Shown here: one piece after another, positions 43,421 through 52,491 of the stretch
Layout: each line of letters opens with the position of its first letter
Position numbering within the stretch: the first letter of the stretch is position 1
Origin: Parvularcula mediterranea
GTDB lineage: Bacteria; Pseudomonadota; Alphaproteobacteria; Caulobacterales; Parvularculaceae
NCBI RefSeq assembly: GCF_013085255.1
Contig: NZ_JABFCX010000002.1
Coordinates: 1,662,716 to 1,726,715, forward strand
Reading direction: 5' to 3'
Length of the DNA: 64,000 nt
Notes under the pieces: model-generated
Told to the model about the DNA's origin: nothing
The model's input: the letters and a program-made list of their open reading frames with translations, nothing else
Databases searched by the model: none
Program-made: the position numbers and the translations under genes

Positions 43421-45955
43421 TCAGCGCGTGCCTTTGGGCGGTCCTCTGCGCGGGGCAGGCCCCTTCCGTGCAGGCGCACGCCGCGCCGAAGCCTTGCCAG
43501 CCGCGCCCTTGCGCGGACGACGCTCGAACTTGGCCGGTGCGTCGCCATCGCCGCTCCTGCGCGAGCGGTCGCCCTCGCGCCGGTCGCTTCGGGGGCCGGA
43601 GGGCTTGCCGCGCCGCTTCTCGTTCTCCCGCTCTTTCGCCGCTTTCTTCTCAGCCGCCTGCTTCGCAGCACGCCGCTCGCGCGTGTCCTCGGCCTCTTCG
43701 TCCGTGCGCCGCTTTTTGTTCTTCGAACGGCTGGCCGCGATCTTAGCCTTCTCATGGCGCGAGACAGGCTTCTTCTTCTCCGCCCTCAGCGGAGGTTTCT
43801 TCTTCGCACGCGGCGCCCGAGCAGGCTTCGCATTCTTTTCTTCAGGCTCGCCAGCCTTGGTGATCATCTCAAAGAGGAGCCCGCCCTGAACGGGCGTCAC
43901 TTCGAGGAGGCGTACCTTCACCGGCATACCGAGCGTATAGGCCGCGCCCGAATGCTCCGAGACCATCGCGTTGCGCTTCTCGTCATGCTCGAAGCGTTCC
44001 CAGCCGAGGGTCCTCGCAGGAATGAAACCGTCAGCCCCCGTCTCATCAAGCGAGACGAACAGCCCGACCCGTGTGATGCCTGACACACGCGCAGGGAAGA
44101 CCGCGCCCGTCTGCTCCTCGAGATAGCTCGCCAGCATCCGTGCAGCCGTATCCCGCTCAGCCTGAATGGAAGCCCGCTCGGTCTGCGAGATCTTCTCCGC
44201 CACCGTCTGGAGGCGGAGGGAATCCTCATCCCGCTCAGCACCCGGCCCAAGGCCCAGCGCCCGCACGATACCGCGGTGCACCGTCAAGTCAGCATACCGA
44301 CGGATCGGCGAGGTGAAATGCGCGTAGTGCTTCAGGCTCAAGCCGAAATGGCCGATGTTCTTGGTGTCGTACACAGCCTGGCTCTGTGAACGGAGGATCG
44401 ACATCGCGATGATGTCCATCTCCTCCCGCTCCCGCGCACGCTGGAGGACGGAGTTCAAATTCTTCGACGCCACATCCTCCGCCTTCGGAAGAGAGTAGCC
44501 GAGCCCTTCGAGATACTCCTTGAGCGTATCAAGCCGCTCGAGGTCCGGCGCATCATGCACCCGGTAGATCGCCTCGCGGTCGTGCTCCTGCAGCGTCTCC
44601 GCCGCGCAGACATTGGCAAGCACCATGAACTCTTCGATCAGCCGGTGGGCATCCATCCGCTCCTTCCGCGACACGCCAGTGACGTTGCCGTTCTTATCCG
44701 TCTCGATCACGCGCTCGGGCATATCGAGATCGAGGGGCTGCCTGCGCTCCCGCGCGATCACGAGAGCCCGGTACGCCTTGAAAAGCGTGCGGACCGTCTC
44801 CGGCCCCTCCATCGCGCCATCCTCAATGGCCTGCGCCTTCTCATAGGCGAGGTTCTGATGGTTCTTGATCTTGGCACGGAAGAAGCGGTGCTTCTTCTTC
44901 CCGCCCTTCGCCCCGATCTCGATCTCGCAGCAGAGCGCCAGCCGCACCTCGCCTTCGCGCAAGGAACAGAGGTCGTTCGACAGCCGCTCAGGCAGCATCG
45001 GGATCACCCGGTCGGGCAGGTAGGTGGAGTTGCCGCGCTTCTCCGCCTCACGGTCGAGAGCCGTTCCCGGACGGACGAAATAGCTGACATCAGCAATGGC
45101 GACGGTCAGGCGGAACCCGCCATCCTCCAGCTCCTCCGCATGCACCGCATCGTCATGGTCTCTCGCCGACGCGGGGTCGATCGTGACGAGGGGCAGGGCG
45201 GTCAGGTCCTTGTGGTGCTTCGAGGCTTCAAGGTCGAGCGCCTCGGATTCGGCGATCACCTTGCGCGGAAACTCAACAGGAATGTCCTGCTCGGCCACTG
45301 CGATGAGGGAGAGGTTCTTCTGCTCGTCCACCGAGCCGATCACTTCGGCGACCCGACCCCGGCGAGGCCCGTAACCGCGCTGGGTCTTAGGCTCCGCCCA
45401 GACAAGGTCGCCATCCTCGGCGCCTCCCGTGTCACTCTTTGCGATCTCGAAGCTTGTCTTGGTCTTCCTGCTGACAGGCTCCACGAACCCGCCCGAACGG
45501 GTGGAACGGAACACGCCGAGCATCCGGCCCGCAGGCTTGCCGAGCGCCTTGATCACCGTCGCCCGCACCCGGCCCTTGTCCTGGTGCAGCTTGCCGAGAA
45601 AGCGGTCCCCGACGCCGAGCGGCGGCTTCTGCTTCGCGGCTTCGGAGGAGAAGAGAATCACCTCCGCGTCGCTGTCGTCCTTGGTCAGTTTGCAGACGAG
45701 GTCGCCCTGGCTGTCCATCTTCTCAATCGACAGCACCGTGACAGGGGGCAACTGCCCGGGCTTCTTCGTCTTCTTGCCGTCGAGGGCGAGCTTCCCTTCA
45801 TCCTCCAGCCTGCGGAGCGTGGCGCGCAGTTCGGTGCGGGCAGGGCCCTTGATCCCGAAGGCGCGCGCGATGTCCCGGCGGTCGACGGGAGTCTTCCGCT
45901 CGGCGTTCTCGCGTTCAACATAGGCAATGAGGTCTTGGTCTGAGGGGAAATCCAT
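43421..45955 (-). CDS. rnr: Ribonuclease R
   Basis: The 844-residue 3'-5' exoribonuclease of the RNB family degrades structured RNA. It has an N-terminal helix-turn-helix and cold-shock-like RNA-binding domains (about residues 1-230) and the RNB catalytic domain with TIDPASARDHDDAVHAEEL. It also has PMLPERLSNDLCSLREGEVR, HYAHFTSPIRRYADLTVHRG and an S1 domain near VFPARVSGITRVGLFVSLDE. A long Lys/Arg/Ala-rich tail of about 115 residues follows. The start at 45955 is preferred over 45991 because it follows a GGGGGCG and opens MDFPSDQDLIAYV. Confidence 0.95.
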   Translation of the reverse strand: MDFPSDQDLIAYVERENAERKTPVDRRDIARAFGIKGPARTELRATLRRLEDEGKLALDGKKTKKPGQLPPVTVLSIEKMDSQGDLVCKLTKDDSDAEVILFSSEAAKQKPPLGVGDRFLGKLHQDKGRVRATVIKALGKPAGRMLGVFRSTRSGGFVEPVSRKTKTSFEIAKSDTGGAEDGDLVWAEPKTQRGYGPRRGRVAEVIGSVDEQKNLSLIAVAEQDIPVEFPRKVIAESEALDLEASKHHKDLTALPLVTIDPASARDHDDAVHAEELEDGGFRLTVAIADVSYFVRPGTALDREAEKRGNSTYLPDRVIPMLPERLSNDLCSLREGEVRLALCCEIEIGAKGGKKKHRFFRAKIKNHQNLAYEKAQAIEDGAMEGPETVRTLFKAYRALVIARERRQPLDLDMPERVIETDKNGNVTGVSRKERMDAHRLIEEFMVLANVCAAETLQEHDREAIYRVHDAPDLERLDTLKEYLEGLGYSLPKAEDVASKNLNSVLQRAREREEMDIIAMSILRSQSQAVYDTKNIGHFGLSLKHYAHFTSPIRRYADLTVHRGIVRALGLGPGAERDEDSLRLQTVAEKISQTERASIQAERDTAARMLASYLEEQTGAVFPARVSGITRVGLFVSLDETGADGFIPARTLGWERFEHDEKRNAMVSEHSGAAYTLGMPVKVRLLEVTPVQGGLLFEMITKAGEPEEKNAKPARAPRAKKKPPLRAEKKKPVSRHEKAKIAASRSKNKKRRTDEEAEDTRERRAAKQAAEKKAAKERENEKRRGKPSGPRSDRREGDRSRRSGDGDAPAKFERRPRKGAAGKASARRAPARKGPAPRRGPPKGTR

Positions 45956-46088
45956 TCGCCCCCAATGGCACAGACCGCCCAATTGTCCCAAAGAGAAACA
46001 AGCTGAGCGGTAAGATTAGCCGTTTGTTAAGCGCAGATACCCCAATGGTTGACTGACTCTGAATCCGACACCCCCTGCGGAGCCTGTC

Positions 46089-47255
46089 ATGACGACCCTG
46101 AAGAAGCGCTTCCTCCCAGTCTCCAGCCTGGCCCTGGTCACCGCTGCCTGTGCCGCGATCATTCTCGATGCCGCGCACGCCCAGCAGGTGCCAGTCCGCT
46201 ACGGCACGGACCCGGGCTACTCCAGCGAAGCACCGCAGGTTCTCAGCTACGCGGACCGCGATGCGCCCGAGCCCACCGGCGAGATCGAGCACGTGGTCGA
46301 GCCGCGGGAGACCGTCTACGCCCTCGGCCGCCTCTATGATGTCAGCCCTGCTGCGATCATCGAGAAGAATGGCCTGCGCCGCCCCTATGGCCTCGAAATC
46401 GGCCAGGTGGTCCTGATCCCCGTGAAGCCCGAAGAGGACCTGACCCGCATCCGCGAGGTCTCGACCTCGCGCCGCGATATGCCCTCGGCCCGTGAACTTG
46501 CAGCTCTTGAGAGCACCCGCCGCATTCCGGTCACCACGGGGGATTACATCGTCCGTCAGGGCGATACGATGTATTCGATCTCCCGCCGATTCGGCGTGTC
46601 GGTGGCCCAGCTTGCCGCTGCCAACAGCATTCGCGCGCCCTACACGATCAGTCTCGACCAGCGCCTCGTTATCCCGGGGCTTCAGCAGGCTCCCCAGCAG
46701 CTTCCGCGCATGGCCCGTTCGGAGGCTCTCGAAGCCCGTGCGCCCGTGCGCCGTCCGGTGCAGGAGCAGCTCGACCGCAAGATGGTCGAAGAGACCATGA
46801 CCCCGCGTTCGCTCCCTGAGCTTGGCGCCGGCAGCCCCTTCGCCTGGCCCGTCCGTGGCCCCGTGCTCACTGATTTCGGTGATGCGCTGAAGACCGGCGG
46901 CCGCAGCGACGGCATCAACATTGCCGCCCCGATCGGCGCACCGGTCCGCGCTTCGGCTGACGGCGAAGTGGTCTATCGCGGCAATGAGCTCGACGGCCTC
47001 GGCAATCTGCTCCTCGTGAAGCACGATGGCGGATGGGTCTCCGCCTACGCCCACGCCGACGCGATCCTCGTCCGCAAGGGCGACTATGTCCGCCAGGGCC
47101 AGGTGATCGCCAAGGTGGGCCGCAGCGGCACAGTCGACCGTCCGCAGCTTCACTTCCAGCTTCGCAAGAACCTGCAGCCGCAGGACCCGATCATCGCCAT
47201 GCAGGGCGAGCTCGACGGCGCGACCCTGACGGCTGCGAGCCTCAGGAAGCGCTAA
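46089..47255 (+). CDS. LysM-LytM (M23) envelope protein with degenerate peptidase site (NlpD-like)
   Basis: The 388-residue protein has an N-terminal hydrophobic signal segment (VSSLALVTAACAAIILDAAHA). Two LysM peptidoglycan-binding domains follow (about residues 60-105, EPRETVYALGRLYDVSPAAI, and about 152-198, GDTMYSISRRFGVSVAQLAA). The C-terminal LytM domain starts near residue 255. The metal-site motifs are changed: SDGINIAAP replaces the HxxxD motif, and QLHFQL replaces HxH. Only SAYAHAD keeps its histidine. This pattern is the one seen in non-catalytic LytM activators of cell-separation amidases such as NlpD and EnvC. A GGAG precedes the ATG. It is divergent from rnr. Confidence 0.85.
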   Translation: MTTLKKRFLPVSSLALVTAACAAIILDAAHAQQVPVRYGTDPGYSSEAPQVLSYADRDAPEPTGEIEHVVEPRETVYALGRLYDVSPAAIIEKNGLRRPYGLEIGQVVLIPVKPEEDLTRIREVSTSRRDMPSARELAALESTRRIPVTTGDYIVRQGDTMYSISRRFGVSVAQLAAANSIRAPYTISLDQRLVIPGLQQAPQQLPRMARSEALEARAPVRRPVQEQLDRKMVEETMTPRSLPELGAGSPFAWPVRGPVLTDFGDALKTGGRSDGINIAAPIGAPVRASADGEVVYRGNELDGLGNLLLVKHDGGWVSAYAHADAILVRKGDYVRQGQVIAKVGRSGTVDRPQLHFQLRKNLQPQDPIIAMQGELDGATLTAASLRKR

Positions 47256-47268
47256 GCGCGGCGGAGCT

Positions 47269-48216
47269 TCAGAGCTCCGTCACCGTCCCATCGTCGGCAA
47301 TCAGTTTCGGCCGCTTTGCCTGCAGTGAAGCGCCGATGATCCCTGAGCGGGCGACGATCTTTACCGGCACGTAGGCGAGGTGCTTGGAGCGCGCAGCTTC
47401 CGGAACCTCGGCCATGTAGACCCAGATCTCGCCGTCGATATCGCCTCGGTCGTTCTCTTTGTAGCCAGCGACTTTTTTCTGGAAGAGGCGGCACTTGTAG
47501 GCATCGCCCTTGAACCGGCCCGGGCCGTTCTTGGAGATGTATTCCTGCCCGTCGGGCTCCATCACCAGATCGAATCGCCTCCGGCCATCAAGCACAGGCA
47601 CCGCGCGGTCGCAGGGCTCTCCGCCCTCAGCGACAGGAGTGAAGGCCAGCGCCACGAGAGCGGCAAGGGGGTCCACGGCGTCCTCAGCCTGCTCGACCGA
47701 GACGGGCTCACGGAAATTGTACTCAGGCAACGCCCACAGGCGGTAACGCTCAGCTTCGGCCTCCCGATAGATCTCGGTGCGCTGCTGGTCGTCTTCGCCG
47801 TTGAAGTCGTGGTTGTAATAGTAGCTGGAGACAATGTCGGAGGACTGGGGCGCAAAGAGGCCCTCGGCGACAGCCACCGCCTCGCCATCGGAGAACCAGC
47901 GGGCGATGCCGCGCTGCTCCATCTTGTAATCCACGCGGTAGCCCTTGTCCGTGACCTTCACGTCGAGGAACACCCGGCCGATATCGAGGCCAGCCAGTTC
48001 CCCCTTCAGCGTCGTGTTGTAGGTCACGCCGCGGCCGATATCGAACGGCGCCTCGCCAAGCGGCGTCTCCGTCGGGTCCACGGCAAACAGCTTCTTCCAC
48101 GCCTCTGTCCCGGGGTCGGGGTAGGGCCCCGTGTCACTGACGACAGCGGAGGCAGCCCCGAGGGCGAGGAGGGAACAGGCGGCAGCGCGAACCATGGTGG
48201 ACCTGACTTTGCTCAT
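47269..48216 (-). CDS. DUF3108 domain-containing secreted protein
   Basis: The 315-residue protein has a signal peptide (VRAAACSLLALGAASAVVSD) and a DUF3108 body: GVTYNTTLKGELAGLDIGRV, then IARWFSDGEAVAVAEGLF, SSYYYNHDFNGEDDQQRTEI and a C-terminal VPVKIVARSGIIGASL. DUF3108 is a periplasmic beta-barrel-like domain of unknown function found widely in proteobacteria. It converges on the LytM gene with 13 bases between stops and is divergent from rpmB. The start at 48216 or the in-frame ATG at 48195 are both possible. Confidence 0.88.
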   Translation of the reverse strand: MSKVRSTMVRAAACSLLALGAASAVVSDTGPYPDPGTEAWKKLFAVDPTETPLGEAPFDIGRGVTYNTTLKGELAGLDIGRVFLDVKVTDKGYRVDYKMEQRGIARWFSDGEAVAVAEGLFAPQSSDIVSSYYYNHDFNGEDDQQRTEIYREAEAERYRLWALPEYNFREPVSVEQAEDAVDPLAALVALAFTPVAEGGEPCDRAVPVLDGRRRFDLVMEPDGQEYISKNGPGRFKGDAYKCRLFQKKVAGYKENDRGDIDGEIWVYMAEVPEAARSKHLAYVPVKIVARSGIIGASLQAKRPKLIADDGTVTEL

Positions 48217-48372
48217 ACGGACTTCCCGATAATACCTCAGAAAGCTAAACGTCTCGCAGCGCAGCGAAAAGGGAAGGAACTCTTTCCCACGTCATTGTAA
48301 CGCTTGACGCGCTCAGGTCTCGCCGCTACGCGCCGCGCTTCCGATTTCTTTTGATTTGCTTGAGGTCACCCC

Positions 48373-48657
48373 ATGTCCCGCGTCTGCGAGTTCACCGGCA
48401 AAAGGCCGATGGTGGGCAACAACGTTTCCCACGCTCAGAACAAGACGAAGCGCCGTTTCCTTCCGAATCTGTGCAATGTCACCTTGATGAGCGACCGGCT
48501 CGGCCGTCAGTTCAAGTTCCGCATTTCCGCTGCAGCCCTGCGCTCGGTGGACCATGTGGGCGGTCTTGATGCTTTCCTCACCAAGGCGAAGGACGATGTC
48601 CTCTCGGACCGCGCCCGCAAGGTGAAAAAAGACATCGCTGCGGCAGTGTCGGCCTAA
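48373..48657 (+). CDS. rpmB: 50S ribosomal protein L28
   Basis: The 94-residue protein is L28: [20 protein letters not shown], then [19 protein letters not shown] and [20 protein letters not shown]. It is the longer form of about 94-100 residues common in alphaproteobacteria, without paired zinc cysteines. GAGG lies about nine bases before the ATG. It precedes a membrane protein gene by 44 bases on the same strand. Confidence 0.97.
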   Translation: MSRVCEFTGKRPMVGNNVSHAQNKTKRRFLPNLCNVTLMSDRLGRQFKFRISAAALRSVDHVGGLDAFLTKAKDDVLSDRARKVKKDIAAAVSA

Positions 48658-48701
48658 CTGATCTCCTTTGATCGCCTTCCGGCGGCAAGCGGGAGGGGCG
48701 A

Positions 48702-49448
48702 ATGGCGGCTTCCAAGCCATCGAAAAGGCTGGGCTCTGAGTCGATAGAGCCCATGGTCACGGAGCGTTTCTACGACCGTGAACTGAACTCGCGTGAGCGG
48801 GCAGTCCGAGGGCTGCGCGCCACGCTTCAGGGCTTTCTGAAAGCCCTGGCTCTCGCCGGGATCATGCTGCCCTTGCAGCTCTTCGGGATCCTGACCCTCG
48901 ATCTTCCGCTCTCTCTCTTCGACGCCTTCGCACCGACGCAAGGGCTCAGGCCGTCCGCGTGGATGAGCCTTGGCGAGGGGCTCCTGATGCTCCTCGTTCT
49001 GCTGACCATTCTCATGACGAGGCGATGGGGCGCGGGGGCCGTTGCCGGCTCGGCGCTGCTTGGGTGGGCGTTGACCTTCTCGATCATCACGATGCTGATC
49101 GTCGAGCTTGCACCGGAACTTCAGGACGGCGACTTCCCGAGCGGCCGCTTCATTTCGGTGCTGATCATTTCCTGGGTGGCAGGTCAGCTCTTCGCAGGAA
49201 GGGTCTTCGACATCACGCGCGGCGGGAACTGGTGGAAGGCACCATTCTTCGGTGCAGCCTTCGGCTACGGCTTCCAGGCACTGATCTATTTCCCGGGAGC
49301 CTTCGCCGGGACAGGCGCGCCCTGGCTCTGGTGGATGCTGATCTACCTCGTCATCACGACGGCGATCTCTCTGGCCTTCGTCCTGATCTACGGCCCACTC
49401 CGCAGGCTCATCGTGCCGAAGGCGGGCCTCGGCGGCCGCTTCGACTAG
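48702..49448 (+). CDS. Hypothetical polytopic membrane protein
   Basis: The 248-residue protein has a charged N-terminus and then about six hydrophobic segments. These include LALAGIMLPLQLFGILTLDL, GLLMLLVLLTILMTRRWGAG, FSIITMLIVELAPEL, ISVLIISWVAGQLFAGRVFD, FFGAAFGYGFQALIYFPGAF and WLWWMLIYLVITTAISLAFV. The fold resembles queuosine-type or VUT-family membrane proteins in general shape, but the motifs are not diagnostic and I give no function. It has a strong GGGAGGGG ribosome-binding site and may be co-transcribed with rpmB. It converges on the phytase-like gene. Confidence 0.8.
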   Translation: MAASKPSKRLGSESIEPMVTERFYDRELNSRERAVRGLRATLQGFLKALALAGIMLPLQLFGILTLDLPLSLFDAFAPTQGLRPSAWMSLGEGLLMLLVLLTILMTRRWGAGAVAGSALLGWALTFSIITMLIVELAPELQDGDFPSGRFISVLIISWVAGQLFAGRVFDITRGGNWWKAPFFGAAFGYGFQALIYFPGAFAGTGAPWLWWMLIYLVITTAISLAFVLIYGPLRRLIVPKAGLGGRFD

Positions 49449-49458
49449 GGTTCAGACC

Positions 49459-50409
49459 CTAGAGCGGACAGCTTTCGTTCAGCCGCAGGCTCATCAGAAC
49501 CGTGCGCTGGATGTCGTTGTGATTGTCGTCCGAGATCAGAAGAAGATGCGGCGCGCCATTCTTTGCACGGAAGAACGTCATGCCTTCCATGTTGTCGGCA
49601 CCGTCAAGAAACGTCAGCCGTCCAAGCTCCTCCGCAGGCAGGACATCAGTCGCACCTGACCCGAGCTCTCCCACAGGCACAGCAGCGATCCGCGCACGCG
49701 GCCCCTTGGCCCGGCTATAGGCGCGCTCGAGGATTAAAAGGGTCTCACCTTGATCATCGACGCTCAGATCGGTGACGGCATGCTCGTCCCGGGGTTTGTG
49801 AAAGCCTGATGCCGCAGCGATGCCATCCTTCGCGATGACCACGGGGGAGAGGCCGCCGGCGAAAACAGTCTCGGGGATCGCAACATAACCGCCGCCGGGC
49901 AGGGCGGTCACGCCCTCATATCCGCCATTGCCCTCGACGCCGTCGACAACGCCGAAGTTCATCTCGATACGGACAGCCTCTGCGCGCAGGTCATCGACCT
50001 CAACCATCACGAGGTCCTGCCGCCGCTCACGTGACACGAAGAACCCGCCATCGGCACCGATCAACGCTTCGGTATCGCGCACAGGCCGGATCTCGCGGGC
50101 AGCAAAGCCCATCTCGCGCATCACGCCGTTCGACAGGCTGACCACTTCGCCCTCATCGCTGATCTCGACATCAGCAAAGAGGAGGTGCGCCCGGTCAGAG
50201 AGAAGTGTGAGCTTCTTCTGCTCCTCATCGAGGTGCATCCCGGAATAGCCGCCAAAAGCTTCCGGTCCGAAGAGGACGTGCCCCGACACCATGGTCATGC
50301 AGCCAATCTCGAGGCCATTCTCACCAAGGCCCGGAAAGGCACGCACACGGATGGGTGCGGGCATGTCTGCCGCGGCTAGGGCCGAAGCGGCCAGAAGCAT
50401 TGAGATCAT
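49459..50409 (-). CDS. Phytase-like esterase domain protein (secreted)
   Basis: The 316-residue protein has a short signal peptide ([20 protein letters not shown]). Its beta-propeller-like domain belongs to the 'esterase-like activity of phytase' family. Diagnostic runs are [40 protein letters not shown] and [20 protein letters not shown], then [14 protein letters not shown] at the end. The DNMEG and SDDNHN segments hold the conserved acidic residues. Specificity is unknown. Its start overlaps the cobT stop by four bases, so it is co-transcribed with cobT although no functional link is evident. Confidence 0.85.
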   Translation of the reverse strand: MISMLLAASALAAADMPAPIRVRAFPGLGENGLEIGCMTMVSGHVLFGPEAFGGYSGMHLDEEQKKLTLLSDRAHLLFADVEISDEGEVVSLSNGVMREMGFAAREIRPVRDTEALIGADGGFFVSRERRQDLVMVEVDDLRAEAVRIEMNFGVVDGVEGNGGYEGVTALPGGGYVAIPETVFAGGLSPVVIAKDGIAAASGFHKPRDEHAVTDLSVDDQGETLLILERAYSRAKGPRARIAAVPVGELGSGATDVLPAEELGRLTFLDGADNMEGMTFFRAKNGAPHLLLISDDNHNDIQRTVLMSLRLNESCPL

Positions 50410-52268
50410 GCGCGTTTCCTACGCGGGCGAGGGGCCCGGCTCTCATCTTCGAACAGCGCCGCCAACTGCTCGGTCATCGCACCGCCCAGCTGATCGACGT
50501 CGGAGATGGTAATCGCCCTTCGATAAAATCTCGTGACATCGTGCCCGATACCAATCGCGAGAAGCTCGATCGGCGAGCGGTTTTCGATCTGCGCAATCAC
50601 CTCGCGCAGGTGCCGCTCGAGATAGCTGCCGCCATTGGCCGAGCTCGTCGTGTCATCGACCGGCGCGCCGTCCGAGATCACCATCAGGATACGCCGCTGC
50701 TCTGGCCGCGCCATTAGCCGGTCATGGGCCCAGAGGAGCGCCTCGCCGTCGATGTTCTCCTTGAGGAGTCCCTCCTTGAGCATCAGCCCGAGATTGTCCC
50801 GCGTCCTCCGCCAGGGAGCCGAGGCCGATTTGTAGATAATGTGCCGGAGGTCGTTCAGGCGCCCGGGATGCTTGGGCCGTCCGTCTGCGACCCATTTCTC
50901 CCGAGACTTACCGCCTTTCCAGGCCATGGTCGTAAAGCCCAGCACTTCGGTCTTCACCGCGCACCGCTCCAGCGTCCGCGCGAGAATATCCGCGCAGATC
51001 GCCGCCACCGAGATAGGACGCCCACGCATCGATCCTGAATTGTCGAGTAGGAGCGTCACCGTCGTATCGCGGAACTCCTGCTCCTGCTCTTGCTTGAAGG
51101 AGAGGGGCTGGAACGGGTCCGTCACCACACGGCTCAGCCTCGCAGCATCGAGCACTCCTTCGTCGAGGTCAAACTGCCAAGCCCGGTTCTGCTGAGCGAG
51201 CAGCCTCCGGTGCAGCCTGTTCGCCAGCCGCGCCACAACCGCGTGCAGCGTCTCAAGCTGGCCATCGAGCTGGTTCCTCAGCCGCGCCAGCTCTTCCGGT
51301 GCGCAAAGCTCATGGGCATGGGCCACCTGATCGAACTCTGTCGTGTACGCACGATAGACCTCACCAGAATCACCCAGCGTCTCCCGGCGCAGGATCGGCG
51401 CCTCGTCGCCCGCATCGTCGCGGGGGTCGCCTTCATCAAGCTGCTGCGGATCGTCGTTGATCTCCGCATCGCCATCATTGGCCTCGCCAAAATCAGGGGT
51501 CTGGTCCTCGGGCTGCTCGCCACCATTCTCGGTGTCTTGATCATCCTCGGACTGAGCATCCATATCAGGTTGCTCGTTCTCGTCCGGCGGCGCGTCTTCG
51601 TCGTCCTTCTGGTCGGTGTCCTCCTCGCCAGTCTTGTCACCAAGGTCGAGCGCCTCGATCAGGCTCCGCGCGAGGTCAGAGAATGCCGTCTGGTCGCCGT
51701 GCGCCGCATGCTCAGCCAGCGCATCGAGCGCTTCGCCAGCGGTGTTCTCGATTTCCTCTCGCCAGAGGTCGACCAGCTTCTCGGCAGATTTCGGCACCGC
51801 CCGGCCCGTCATCCGCTCCCGCGCGAGAAGAGAAACGATGTCCTGAACCGGCACATCCTGCCGGTCCTCCATCCTCTTATAGCCCTTCTCCTCGAGCCGC
51901 CGGTCCAGCGCCGCGTCGAGATTGTCGCCAATGCCCTTCAGCGCGTTCGACCCCAGCGCCTCACAGCGCATGTCCTCAAGCAGCTGGAAGAGGGCCCGCC
52001 CTTCAGGGTTCTCAGGCTGAAGCTGCATGTGCAGCGCCTGATCATGGTGCGCGAGCCTGAGCGCCGCGCTATCCGCCTGGCCGCGGCTGACGGATACCTT
52101 CTTCTTGTCGAGCCTCCGGGGTGGAAGCGGCAACCGCGCCTCATTCCCTGCCACAACAGGCTGATCCCCGCCAAACTTCACCTCGGCATCGGGCTCAGCC
52201 GCAATCGCCCGCGTCGCGGAGGCAATCACACGCTTGAAACGCTCAGACGGGCTCTCTTGATGATCCAT
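50406..52268 (-). CDS. cobT: Cobaltochelatase subunit CobT
   Basis: The 620-residue subunit belongs to the aerobic-pathway cobaltochelatase (CobNST), which inserts cobalt into hydrogenobyrinate diamide during vitamin B12 synthesis. The N-terminal half is helical. A very acidic linker (about residues 205-290) is rich in Asp, Glu and Gln. The C-terminal VWA domain has the MIDAS motif [15 protein letters not shown] near residue 410 and [20 protein letters not shown]. CobS and CobN are not in the window. An antisense frame of 482 codons over this gene is a composition artefact. Confidence 0.95.
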   Translation of the reverse strand: MDHQESPSERFKRVIASATRAIAAEPDAEVKFGGDQPVVAGNEARLPLPPRRLDKKKVSVSRGQADSAALRLAHHDQALHMQLQPENPEGRALFQLLEDMRCEALGSNALKGIGDNLDAALDRRLEEKGYKRMEDRQDVPVQDIVSLLARERMTGRAVPKSAEKLVDLWREEIENTAGEALDALAEHAAHGDQTAFSDLARSLIEALDLGDKTGEEDTDQKDDEDAPPDENEQPDMDAQSEDDQDTENGGEQPEDQTPDFGEANDGDAEINDDPQQLDEGDPRDDAGDEAPILRRETLGDSGEVYRAYTTEFDQVAHAHELCAPEELARLRNQLDGQLETLHAVVARLANRLHRRLLAQQNRAWQFDLDEGVLDAARLSRVVTDPFQPLSFKQEQEQEFRDTTVTLLLDNSGSMRGRPISVAAICADILARTLERCAVKTEVLGFTTMAWKGGKSREKWVADGRPKHPGRLNDLRHIIYKSASAPWRRTRDNLGLMLKEGLLKENIDGEALLWAHDRLMARPEQRRILMVISDGAPVDDTTSSANGGSYLERHLREVIAQIENRSPIELLAIGIGHDVTRFYRRAITISDVDQLGGAMTEQLAALFEDESRAPRPRRKRA

Positions 52269-52325
52269 CAGCGGGACTTAAGGCGCAGCGCCCCGAATGT
52301 CAGCCCGAACCCTTGCGGCGAAGCG

Positions 52326-52487
52326 CTACGTTTTCCGGCCGAGGAGGTGGCTGAGCACCCTTCGCCAGAAGGGCGCGCGGAGCTCTTCCCAAGAGACCGA
52401 GCCGTCGGCGTGCCGCCTCTCGCGAAACGCGATCCCTCGCTCGTAGATGATCCGGGGTTTCTCCCGCCTCAGGAGACCAAACGGCAT
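52326..52487 (-). CDS. Small hypothetical basic protein after parE
   Basis: A 53-residue frame (MPFGLLRREKPRIIYERGIA then FRERRHADGSVSWEELRAPF) starts four bases after the parE stop with a GAGG just upstream. It is strongly basic with Trp/Arg-rich ends. I do not recognise it. A start 30 bases earlier would overlap parE. Spacing and ribosome-binding site support it, but it could be non-coding. Confidence 0.5.
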   Translation of the reverse strand: MPFGLLRREKPRIIYERGIAFRERRHADGSVSWEELRAPFWRRVLSHLLGRKT

Positions 52488-52491
52488 GGCC

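Noticed and set aside
44555..45943. A 462-codon open frame opposite rnr
   Set aside because: It is fully antisense to a clear RNase R catalytic domain and has no motif of its own.
50406..52268. A complete cobaltochelatase or B12 operon
   Set aside because: Only cobT is here; cobS, cobN and other B12 genes are absent from the window, and no cobalamin riboswitch was seen.
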